Shown piece by piece: positions 16,856 through 24,779 of a DNA stretch of 64,000 nucleotides. A program made the position numbers and the translations under genes. Positions within the stretch are counted from its first letter, which is position 1. Each line of letters opens with the position of its first letter. The notes beneath the pieces are model-generated. The model did not search any database, was not told where the DNA came from, and saw nothing but the letters and a program-made list of their open reading frames with translations. The stretch is from Sporomusa silvacetica DSM 10669. Its GTDB lineage: Bacteria > Bacillota > Negativicutes > Sporomusales > Sporomusaceae. The stretch lies in NCBI RefSeq assembly GCF_002257705.1, contig NZ_LSLK01000091.1, positions 1 through 64,000 of the forward strand. The letters run 5' to 3'.

Positions 16856-18184
16856 TTATGCTTCAATATCATAAAGCTTATTATAGTCGTCTACACCATA
16901 GATGCCCCAGGTCTTGATAGCCGCAGCCAATTCAGGCTGCTTCTTGGACGCTTCAGTAATATCAATGCCTTTCATCACAGCATCAATGGCTTGACGGAAT
17001 GCAATTGATCCGGCTTTCGGCCCCATAGGATGTCCGTGGATACCAGCGCCAACCCCAATAATAATGTCGTTGCCGAGGTTATCCATCAAATAGGGTACCA
17101 TTCCAGGTGTTACACCACCGCCGACATGGGTAAAGGTTTGTTTAATGTGATACATTTTCGAATAACCAACATGCCATGTGCGAACGAATTTTTCCTTAAG
17201 AGCGTTAAACTTAGCAGATGGAGCAACATTTAGCGACATATCGCCACCACAAATCCGGATAAGTTTTTGGGCTACCTCGGTGCTCATTCCCTGATAAGGA
17301 GATACGGTCTGAGCTCCGCCGTAGCAAGTGTGGACACAAATAGGAACATTAATGTTCGGATCTTCTGCCAGCATACGCAGTCCTGAGTAGCCTACGCCAA
17401 ACACATTTACCATGATGGCATTTGCACCGGCCTCAATTGCCCGGTACGCATTGTCACGGAGACGGACTACCTCATCGGTAACATTTACTGTAAACAAGGT
17501 CATTTCGCCTTTTTCCTTGTCTGCGCGTTTCGCAGCCGCCATGTACGCCTTGACCCGTTCTTTCAATGGTGAAAAAGCAGGACTACCGGCAATCAGTTCG
17601 TCATCCTTAATCCAATCGGTGCCACCAACGGCTGCATTGTAGAAAAGTTCAGCTCCTTCCTGAGGAGTAATGCCGGTGCAAGGTTTGATCATGTTATTAA
17701 CAATAGGCCGCTGCGGAATATTCAATAGCTTCCGCAAGCCGGAAATACCAAATTTCGGACCTTTAAATTGCTTTAAGAAGCTTTCTGGAAATTCCAAGTC
17801 GACTAATTTTAGATTTGGCATGGACGATATATTGCCAATAACGGTAGATAGCATTAAAGGAATATTATCATAAAAATTGATCCATGGATAAGCGCACCGT
17901 AAAATAAAATACCGCGTCTGATCCTTCGGCATTTGGGCAATCAACTCATAGTTGGGAACACTGTAGATACCGATTATTTTTGCAGCGCTTCTGGCTCTAA
18001 TAGCCTCCGTTTCTCCTGGAACAGCAAACCATGATCCGGAAGACTGTTCAATGGCCAAAGCAGCCGATTTAGCTACTAAATCAGCCTGGGCAGCTCCCCC
18101 TACTAAATAGGTTGCTACTACATAATCATTGCTGTCAATACCTTCATTTAGAGGAAACAAACTGGGATTGTATAAATCTTTCAT
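16856..18184 (-). CDS. RuBisCO-like protein (form IV) within the glycerol operon
   Basis: A 442-residue member of the RuBisCO large-subunit superfamily. The catalytic-lysine region IKPCTGI (Lys167) and the metal-site motif GGTDWIKDDE (Lys193, Asp195, Glu196) are intact, a VHTCYGG His285 is present, and the phosphate-binding end reads GVGAGIHGHPMGPKAG (379-391). The loop 6 lysine of true RuBisCO is missing; its region reads HVGGGVTPG. It is therefore a RuBisCO-like protein expected to do enolase, isomerase or related enediolate chemistry, not CO2 fixation. It sits between glpA and glpK in the same direction, behind a GAAGGAG site. Its substrate is unknown; a phosphorylated polyol-derived ketose is a reasonable guess. 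Confidence 0.88.
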   Translation of the reverse strand: MKDLYNPSLFPLNEGIDSNDYVVATYLVGGAAQADLVAKSAALAIEQSSGSWFAVPGETEAIRARSAAKIIGIYSVPNYELIAQMPKDQTRYFILRCAYPWINFYDNIPLMLSTVIGNISSMPNLKLVDLEFPESFLKQFKGPKFGISGLRKLLNIPQRPIVNNMIKPCTGITPQEGAELFYNAAVGGTDWIKDDELIAGSPAFSPLKERVKAYMAAAKRADKEKGEMTLFTVNVTDEVVRLRDNAYRAIEAGANAIMVNVFGVGYSGLRMLAEDPNINVPICVHTCYGGAQTVSPYQGMSTEVAQKLIRICGGDMSLNVAPSAKFNALKEKFVRTWHVGYSKMYHIKQTFTHVGGGVTPGMVPYLMDNLGNDIIIGVGAGIHGHPMGPKAGSIAFRQAIDAVMKGIDITEASKKQPELAAAIKTWGIYGVDDYNKLYDIEA

Positions 18185-18295
18185 TTTGTCAACAACTCCT
18201 TCTTTAAATTAAGTTCGTCAATACACAACTCTTTCTTTATAGAACTGATTCCCTCATCACCTCCCAAAAGTATTTTTATAATTAAAAAAGCAAGG

Positions 18296-19927
18296 CTATC
18301 TTGCCGTGCCTTCCCCTAAATGGGCACCGCTCAGTGCTTCGTCATATAAGTGGTGGCTTAGAAACAATTGTTGAGTTTGTTTGCCTTGCGCCACCACTTC
18401 CTGTCCCTTCCAACGATCCCTGAGAAACTTCTTCAATTCTGATTTGGCCTGCTCTCCCTGCCAAATTCCCTTTTCATATACTGTAATCATGGCTTTATAA
18501 CCACAAAAATTCCCCTGGCACGTTCCCAGTCCAAGCCGCGTACGGCGAGCCAAATCGCTGATCGTGCGGGCAGGTATTGTAATAACCCCTTCTAAAGCCA
18601 ATTCCAGCTCTGCTCTGGTTACAAACTCACATTCACATAAAATTTCTGCTTGAAGCGGGTCTTTTTTTATTCGTTCCAGTAACAAGGACAAGTCATTTCC
18701 CAGACGATGTTTGACTTTTTCCAAGGCTGGTAAAGGGAGAAGGTTTTGTCCTTCTACTAAGCTGCTGTTTTCCGCCGCCGCTCTCAAAGGCAGCTTAGCG
18801 GTAGTACATTCCTTATCCACGCCCAGCTTACGACAAACCAAATCGGTAGTTACCTCAGCCATTAGCCGATAAGTAGTTAATTTTCCACCAAGAATAGAGA
18901 CAAATCCCCCTATTTTATCTTCGCACTCATGATCCAACAACACGTAGTTACGACTAATCTCCCTACCGCCGCCCACAGCAGCTGCTTTAGGACTATACAA
19001 AGGACGCACACCGGAAAAGGCTCTAATGATTCTTGCCTGGCTTAGTCCCGGGAAAGTCACGCCCGCCAATCCCAGCATGTGATCAATTTCGCCTGGATTA
19101 ATAGCCAAATTCTCTGGATGCGAAACATTAATGGACGTGGTTCCCAATATAGAAACCGGTCCGCCTGGTACGATAAGATCACAGTCTCCTGGCACTTTAA
19201 GCCTGTTTACTACACCGCGAGTGATCCGTTGATTAAAAATAACCAGACTACCTCGATTACAAACAAGATTCACCTCTATTCCCAACTGTGCCGCCACTAG
19301 AGCACCCCACGGACCTGCGGCATTAACTACAACATCACAAGCCACGTAGTCTTCTTCACCTGTCAGGTTATCTATGAAATGTATTCCTTGTACTTTGCGG
19401 TTTTTAACCTCAACGTTAGTAACTTGGGTGTACGTTTTAACGGTTGCACCCAAACGTACGGCATCTTGAGCATTCGCTGTGGTAAGTTGGAAAACATCAA
19501 TATAGGCATCAGGAACGGTAAAGGCCCGGGTTATTTTGGTGGTAACGTTAGGCTCTCGCTCTAACACTTGCTGCGGTGACAATTCTTCAGTTTCAATTCC
19601 GGCTTTTTTGCAACCGCTGACAAATTGCTTAACATATTCAGCATCATCTTCCTGCAAGTGAACAAACATGCCGCCGGTATCTTCAATACAATTAGCGGCT
19701 ATCTTTTTGAGGACGGTATTCTCTGCAATACACTCTTTTGCCGCCTCTAAATCTTTGACCGAGTACCGCGCTCCACTATGCAATAATCCATGGCATCTAC
19801 CAGTAGTACCATATGCCAAGTCCTGTTTTTCAAACAGAACGGCAGGAATACCGCGTAAAGCCAAGTCCCGCAAAATACCGGTACCAGTACATCCCCCGCC
19901 AATCACTACCACCTGGGTTCTCTCCAC
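18296..19927 (-). CDS. glpA: Anaerobic glycerol-3-phosphate dehydrogenase subunit A
   Basis: A 543-residue FAD subunit with N-terminal VVVIGGGCTGTGILRDLALRG, a typical DAYIDVFQLTTANAQDA block and a C-terminal BFD-like 2Fe-2S domain (CECEFVTRAE, then GLGTCQGNFCG). It oxidises glycerol-3-phosphate to dihydroxyacetone phosphate. The start is GTG at 19927 behind AGGAGGG. It is the first gene of the operon; its leader has a small hairpin (19955-19972) close to the ribosome site and the large terminator at 20034-20095. Confidence 0.93.
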   Translation of the reverse strand: MERTQVVVIGGGCTGTGILRDLALRGIPAVLFEKQDLAYGTTGRCHGLLHSGARYSVKDLEAAKECIAENTVLKKIAANCIEDTGGMFVHLQEDDAEYVKQFVSGCKKAGIETEELSPQQVLEREPNVTTKITRAFTVPDAYIDVFQLTTANAQDAVRLGATVKTYTQVTNVEVKNRKVQGIHFIDNLTGEEDYVACDVVVNAAGPWGALVAAQLGIEVNLVCNRGSLVIFNQRITRGVVNRLKVPGDCDLIVPGGPVSILGTTSINVSHPENLAINPGEIDHMLGLAGVTFPGLSQARIIRAFSGVRPLYSPKAAAVGGGREISRNYVLLDHECEDKIGGFVSILGGKLTTYRLMAEVTTDLVCRKLGVDKECTTAKLPLRAAAENSSLVEGQNLLPLPALEKVKHRLGNDLSLLLERIKKDPLQAEILCECEFVTRAELELALEGVITIPARTISDLARRTRLGLGTCQGNFCGYKAMITVYEKGIWQGEQAKSELKKFLRDRWKGQEVVAQGKQTQQLFLSHHLYDEALSGAHLGEGTAR

Positions 19928-20033
19928 TTCTTTCTTCCCTCCTAATAAGATAAGACTTGGCTTTTGCCAAGTCCTTTAGGACGCCGGCAGAAACCTTAGT
20001 CGTTCAATCCAGGGAAAGTTAACCTTTCCATCT

Positions 20034-20095
20034 GAAAAAAATAAGATCCCTATATAGACATAAGGGATTATCCTTACGTCTATATAGGGATCTTA
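20034..20095 (-). terminator. Leader terminator of the glp operon, likely GlpP target
   Basis: A 24-bp inverted repeat with one mismatch (arms at 20042-20065 and 20072-20095, ending GGGATCTTA) is followed on the minus strand by a run of seven T. It lies between the promoter and glpA. In Bacillus, GlpP acts at just such a leader terminator. A smaller hairpin, GGAAAG/CTTTCC, follows at 20013-20029. Confidence 0.85.
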
Positions 20096-20120
20096 CATAT
20101 CCTCTTGATCCCGAGTACAT

Positions 20121-20177
20121 TGGGGTCAGACCCACTGAGGAATCTATTATAACCCAAATCTACCTTTAATTTATTAA
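20121..20177 (-). promoter_or_regulatory. Probable promoter of the glp operon
   Basis: A perfect TATAAT -10 box lies at 20151-20146 (minus strand); the -35 region (ATAAAT-like) is weak. The start point would be near 20139, which places the terminator about 45-100 bases into the transcript. A 14-nt palindrome TGGGGTCAGACCCA (20121-20134) lies just after the start and may be an operator. Confidence 0.45.
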
Positions 20178-20261
20178 ATTGTATGGTTTATGAATTTAAT
20201 TATAAAATATCTTTTCAATTATTGCAAGACATAATTTTCTAAATATTCTTTTTTAGGGGAA

Positions 20262-20774
20262 CTATAATAAATGAGAAAACAATCCACCATCAGTATTTTC
20301 TTGATACTTCTTATCTCTATTTTTATATTCTGTTTTCAACTTTTTGTCGTTGTCATGGGCGTATTTTAAAATAGAGGTGTACCATTTTTCAGTTTCAGTT
20401 TCAGGTACAATTTGAGTCCATAGGTTCATATCATAGGTATTGGATAGTTGGCGTATTATTGTCCCAGCTGAATTAAGATGAATTTGATCCAAAAGCATTA
20501 ATTCTCGATCTTTTAGGCGAAATAAATAGTGATTCAGATAGTAATCGCTCCTATTTATTTCAGTAGTTTTAATCCAGACACTAAGTAACAATTCATCTCT
20601 ATAGCAGTCTTTTTCATATCTGAGTGTTTTTGTGTCAAATTGGCCGAATGCATCATTACCAACTTCTACAAACCTTTGTGGCTCAGCCACCGGCGCGTTC
20701 GCTGCAGCATTTGCACATCCGAAGTTAAATAAAAATATTGTCGTAAGAATTAACATAAATTTTTTCAAAGTCAT
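20262..20774 (-). CDS. Secreted protein of unknown function
   Basis: A 170-residue protein with a Sec signal peptide (residues 1-24, LILTTIFLFNFGCANAAA). The mature part has the pattern VEVGNDAFGQFDTKTLRYE and VWIKTTEINRSDYYL..YLFRLKDRELMLLDQ, which resembles the small secreted repeats of Negativicutes that lack a named function. A cysteine at 20 does not sit in a clean lipobox. An AGAAAGGTGAT site precedes the ATG. Its neighbours are the glp operon and the chemoreceptor, with no evident link. Confidence 0.7.
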   Translation of the reverse strand: MTLKKFMLILTTIFLFNFGCANAAANAPVAEPQRFVEVGNDAFGQFDTKTLRYEKDCYRDELLLSVWIKTTEINRSDYYLNHYLFRLKDRELMLLDQIHLNSAGTIIRQLSNTYDMNLWTQIVPETETEKWYTSILKYAHDNDKKLKTEYKNRDKKYQENTDGGLFSHLL

Positions 20775-20814
20775 GACATCACCTTTCTATAATGCTGATA
20801 AAATATATAATCAT

Positions 20815-20845
20815 TCTCCTGAAAAGGAGATTGTTTTTTATTTTT
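20815..20845 (+). terminator. Terminator-like hairpin, plus strand
   Basis: TCTCCT-GAAA-AGGAGA followed by TTGTTTTTTATTTTT. No plus-strand gene lies upstream, so it may end an antisense or small RNA, or be part of the leader of the secreted protein gene on the other strand. Confidence 0.4.
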
Positions 20846-20942
20846 GCCAATTCTAGACTACTTTCCTTTTATAACTTTGACATAAAGCATAAAGTCCCTG
20901 CCAAATTAGGCACAGAATTAGGTTAAATAACACCTCCAGTTT

Positions 20943-21160
20943 TTATTGCACCTTTCGGTGCAGATTGTCTGGAACAACTCGCGCTCTAACTACGTCCAGG
21001 GAAACATATACCATATTTTCCCGCAGCCCATGAACCCAGGCGCCACCTGGCTTCACGGGCTGTGTTTTCTTTTCAGCCAAACGCAACACTCCACGTGTGT
21101 CTTGGGTATTGTCGAAAGCAAGATCATGGGAAAAGTGCTTAGTTATCTCGCTTAGGCGGA
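20943..21160. other. Structured, possibly decayed stretch of unknown nature
   Basis: On the minus strand a chain of hairpins is visible: AGCCCGTGAA.. with ..TTCATGGGCT (21025-21061), GGGAAA/TTTCCC, TGGA/TCCA, and TGCACC-GAAA-GGTGCA (20948-20963). On the plus strand the first is followed by GTGTTTTCTTTT and could terminate. A 70-codon open minus frame also crosses it (..DTRGVLRLAEKKTQPVKPGG..). It could be a structured RNA or a gene remnant; I cannot decide. The wider 20775-21375 gap has no other convincing gene. Confidence 0.3.
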
Positions 21161-21375
21161 TGCAAATCTTCTTCCCATTGTAAAAGCTTTTTCACAATCT
21201 ATTAGAAATATTTCGTTTCTCCTTTTAACTTTATCTGCTTCATTAAATGCCGTTGCAATATATTGGGAATAATCGACAAACTGGTACGTATCATTCACAT
21301 ACAATGTTTCAGCGCTGCCGAAGATTCTTGCCAAAAAATACTTCCTTCCATGTATCTGACCTTTATACTTTCCCT

Positions 21376-23349
21376 TTAAACCTCGAACTTACTAACAGCT
21401 TCCCTAAGATCCATGGCCAGTTTGGCCAATACTTGACTTGAAGAGGAGATTTCTTCCATGGATGCCGATTGTTCTTCGGTCGCCGCAGATACGGTCTGTG
21501 CTTCTCCTGATGCCTTTTTACTCAAATCATCAATCCGCTTTACAGAACTGACAATTTGCTGACTGCCGATAGCCATTTGCTCGATGGCAGAAGAAATTTC
21601 ACTTATTTGACCTGAAACTTGGGTTACCAAAATAGTGATTTCCTGAAAGGCTTCTCCTGATGCGTTGACTACTTCTGCTCCCAGCTTCACTTCCCGCGTT
21701 CCTGCGTCCATAGCTATGACAGCTTTATTGGTATCCCCCTGAATCTCACTAATCAGTACGGCAATTTTCTTGGCCGCTTCCTGGGACTGCTCGGCTAATT
21801 TACGGACTTCTTCTGCCACTACGGCAAAACCTCGTCCCTGTTCACCAGCCCTAGCTGCTTCGATGGCAGCATTGAGCGCCAATAGGTTGGTCTGTCCGGC
21901 AATACCAGAGATCGTATCGACAATCTGACCTATTTCCTTAGATCGTTCGCCCAAATTAGCTACAACGCCAGCTGAACTAATAACAGTCTGTTCAATGTGA
22001 GCCATTTGGCTTACCGCCTTATCGACTGATTTATTACCTTCATTGGCCTTAGTCGCAGCCTGTGCCGATTGCTCAGCTACATCATTGACATTAGCGACAA
22101 TCTGCTGGATGCTGGCTGACATCTGTTGTACTACTGCCAAAGCATCATCTGCCGCAGTCAACTGCTCTTCCATACCTTTTGAAACATCGGAAATGGAACC
22201 CGCCACCTGATTTGCGGCTTGAGATGATTGATCCGCGCTGGCAGTCAGTTCCTCAGCCGATGCCGCTACCAGCTCTGATGACGAGCTAATCTGACGTACG
22301 AGATTGCGCAGATTACCGACCATTGCTTCAAAGGCCCGTGCTAAACGCCCCAGTTCATCCTGTGAAGTCACATCAATGCTAGTTATACTAAGATCACCAC
22401 CAGCAATACGACCAGCCACTCCTTCTAATATCTGTAGTGGCTTTGCAATATGCGCTGCTGCCCACAAGATAACAAAAGTAGCTAAAATAAGTACTGCACA
22501 AATAGTTATGAGTGAACGCCAGGCAAATGTTTTCAGTTCCGCCCTTGCTTCACTAGCAGGCACACTGACTCCGATGGACCAAGGCGTCCCTGTAATCGGC
22601 GCGTATGCTAAGTACTTTTCCACATCCCCATATTGGTAATCAGTACTCCCAGTTTCACCTTTCAGCATCTTTTCAACAGCAGCCTTCAGAGCAGGGGATG
22701 CCTTAGGATCGTTGTTCATATTGGCTTTGTTCACTAATTCTTTATTAGGATGAACGATTATCGTGCCATCTGCCCGCAAAACACTGGCATAACCTGTCTG
22801 AAACACCTTTATGCCAAGAACGCGTTTTTCCACCTCTTCAATCTTAATCGATCCTGCTAAAATCCCGATAACGCGCCCCTCAGCCTTGATGGGAGTAGCG
22901 ATTGCTACAACCAACTTGCCGCTAACCGGGGATAGTATCGGATCTGTGATGACGGTATTCCCCGCTATTGCACCTGCAAAGTAGGGTCGGTTCGCTGAGC
23001 TCCCGACTAGGCCGCGAGTATCAAAATAGTTACCTTGAGCATCAGTCCAAAAAATATTTTCATAAATCTTGTTATTGTTTATTTCTGAGCTAATATAGGA
23101 CACCATGGCTTCACGGTTTCCGCTGGTCATAATCGGCGACCGCGCGATCGCCTCCAATTCTGTCTTATGTCCCGCAAGCCACACGCCGACTGCTTCTCCG
23201 TTGGTTTGTGCCACAAGGGCAAGTTCCTTATCAACATCCTGGGTTAGTATTTTTTGTGATTGCCAATAGTTTAGCCCAGCCAGTACACCCAGCGCTACCA
23301 CAAATAAAGTGATTACTATTACCGAAAGTTTTGCTCTTATACTTTTCAC
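21376..23349 (-). CDS. Methyl-accepting chemotaxis protein with Cache sensor
   Basis: A 657-residue transmembrane receptor. TM1 is about residues 6-28, a double-Cache periplasmic sensor about 30-275, TM2 about 280-303, then HAMP and a long cytoplasmic signalling domain with the hairpin tip IAGQTNLLALNAAIEAARAG. It signals through CheA/CheW. The GTG at 23349 (VKSIRAKLS, the usual N-terminus of such receptors) has GGAGAG six bases before it and is preferred to the ATG at 23367. A cyclic-di-GMP-I riboswitch and terminator lie upstream, so expression probably follows cyclic-di-GMP. No che genes are in the window. Confidence 0.92.
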   Translation of the reverse strand: MKSIRAKLSVIVITLFVVALGVLAGLNYWQSQKILTQDVDKELALVAQTNGEAVGVWLAGHKTELEAIARSPIMTSGNREAMVSYISSEINNNKIYENIFWTDAQGNYFDTRGLVGSSANRPYFAGAIAGNTVITDPILSPVSGKLVVAIATPIKAEGRVIGILAGSIKIEEVEKRVLGIKVFQTGYASVLRADGTIIVHPNKELVNKANMNNDPKASPALKAAVEKMLKGETGSTDYQYGDVEKYLAYAPITGTPWSIGVSVPASEARAELKTFAWRSLITICAVLILATFVILWAAAHIAKPLQILEGVAGRIAGGDLSITSIDVTSQDELGRLARAFEAMVGNLRNLVRQISSSSELVAASAEELTASADQSSQAANQVAGSISDVSKGMEEQLTAADDALAVVQQMSASIQQIVANVNDVAEQSAQAATKANEGNKSVDKAVSQMAHIEQTVISSAGVVANLGERSKEIGQIVDTISGIAGQTNLLALNAAIEAARAGEQGRGFAVVAEEVRKLAEQSQEAAKKIAVLISEIQGDTNKAVIAMDAGTREVKLGAEVVNASGEAFQEITILVTQVSGQISEISSAIEQMAIGSQQIVSSVKRIDDLSKKASGEAQTVSAATEEQSASMEEISSSSQVLAKLAMDLREAVSKFEV

Positions 23350-23605
23350 AATCATCTCTCCATTCACTGTTTCACTGGAAACTTCACCGCTAATCGCGGC
23401 TCATATATTCAGCGATATTTAATAATTATCCTAAATGCACTCAACATTCTTGTTTTTCGCTTTTGGGCTTCCTCCCCTCTATTTTAAAATCCTCGATTCA
23501 CCTCATAAAGATTGATACTAATCTTTTATTCCCTAGTTATGGCTGTAGCAACAATTTCTTAGCACACCTGCTATATACTCCCACATAATAGCACAAGGAT
23601 GCGCT

Positions 23606-23642
23606 GTAAAAATACCCGACCTGTCTATGGCAGGTCGGGTAT
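23606..23642 (-). terminator. Terminator of the chemoreceptor riboswitch leader
   Basis: A perfect 12-bp stem, ATACCCGACCTG with CAGGTCGGGTAT, is followed on the minus strand by TTTTT. It starts about 20 bases after the aptamer. About 250 bases then separate it from the receptor start; they show no gene. Confidence 0.85.
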
Positions 23643-23662
23643 TATCAATGTATTAAAATCGA

Positions 23663-23746
23663 ATTTGCGACCTGGCAATCATAGGCGTTAACGGCCTTTA
23701 GACCCATAGCTTTGCGTCGTTGCCTTTCGGCAAGTATGCCTAAATA
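23663..23746 (-). promoter_or_regulatory. Second cyclic-di-GMP-I (GEMM) riboswitch
   Basis: On the minus strand the elements are TAGGCATAC, a GCCGAAAGGC tetraloop stem, GACGCAAAGC, GGGTCTAAAGG, TATGA and GCCAGGTCGCAAA. The core matches the riboswitch at 9768-9849. P1 is slightly different (GGCATAC in place of GGCAAAC). It precedes a terminator and the chemoreceptor gene. Confidence 0.85.
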
Positions 23747-23829
23747 TTCTACTGTTTGGGTAATTGAAAAATTCGCTTTACAACCTACGGTCACGTAAAA
23801 ACGATAACTCCTAGCCTTTATTTCCGAAT

Positions 23830-24550
23830 GTGCTCTTCGTTCTGGTACTCAGGCATCTCACGTGTTGATGGATAGCTGGTTTACATATGCATCGCTTATT
23901 CAAGAGTTGGTTGATCGCGGTCTAGATGTCATTGGTATGGTAAAAGCAACAAATCAACGCTACTTAGTAGGAAACTGCAGGCTATCTCTATCTGAACTTT
24001 ACAAGGCCGCTCCCATTGTACTTGGTTCTAAAAGAACGATATTGCAATCCATTCTTACACAGCTGGCACCTGGTATTCCAATTAAAGTGGTGTTCTTAGA
24101 CATCGCAATCATAAAAAAGAATGGTTAGCTATTTTATCTACCGATTGTACATTGACTGAAGAAAAGATCATTCGTATTTATGGCATTGGTTGGGATATTG
24201 AAACCTTCTTTAGAAGTACCAAATCACTGCTTCGTCTACAAAAAGAATTTCAAGGTCGTTCTTACGATTCTTTGATTAGCCATACAACTATAGTATTTGC
24301 ACGGTATATTTTGTTGGCTTGGCAACATCGGCAAAACACAGATGAGCGCACCTTAGGCGGCTTATTTCTCGCTTTATGTGATGAAGTCAATGCACTAGAC
24401 TGGGCTGGTGCCTTACAGCAACTTTTAGAAATCTTACAAAGCGTCTCTACAGCGGAATGGGTTAAAAGTCGCTTTTCCATATCTTACAGGGGATGGGGGT
24501 GTCGACACCCTAAAATTTTGTTGTTTCGGCCAGACCAATGCGTCAAATAG
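23830..24550 (+). pseudogene. Broken transposase (IS4-like DDE), frameshifted
   Basis: Two pieces in different frames. The first, ALRSGTQASHVLMDSWFT and onward to 24128, holds a DDE-type aspartate (LMDSWFT) and VIGMVKATNQRYL. The second, 24152-24550, has the C-terminal IYGIGWDIETFFRSTKSLL with the catalytic glutamate. One frameshift near 24128-24152 and the missing 5' end inactivate it. It lies directly upstream of the riboswitch leader in the opposite direction. Confidence 0.75.
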
Positions 24551-24603
24551 CTGGCCGACCAGGTATGCTGGCTTTTTCTATCAATCCAGCTTTGCTATAA
24601 AAA

Positions 24604-24759
24604 TTATGATTTTTTCATTGTCGGTACTTCGTATTCTGTCAGTTCACAAATTTCTTTTGCAATCGAGGTTATCCGCCCAATAATCTTCACGATTTCCGTT
24701 GGGGGATTGTCAGAATCGCCTATTTTTTTGTATCCTTGCTTATTAATTCCTCTTATCAT
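24604..24759 (-). CDS. Small protein downstream of the corrinoid-activator-like gene
   Basis: A 51-residue ORF (MIRGINKQGYKKIGDSDN..., ending VPTMKKS) that begins 20 bases after the stop of the ferredoxin/ATPase gene. A GAGGAT site is present but about 13 bases from the ATG, which is long. Composition looks protein-like (charged, helical IVKIIGRITSIAKEICEL). It could be a short gene of the same operon or the end of a lost one. Function unknown. Confidence 0.4.
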   Translation of the reverse strand: MIRGINKQGYKKIGDSDNPPTEIVKIIGRITSIAKEICELTEYEVPTMKKS

Positions 24760-24779
24760 AATATGGGTATATCCTCAAA

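Noticed and set aside
16856..18184. Calling the protein a true RuBisCO (CO2-fixing)
   Set aside because: The loop 6 lysine region is replaced by HVGGGVTPG, no small subunit or phosphoribulokinase gene is present, and the context is glycerol catabolism.
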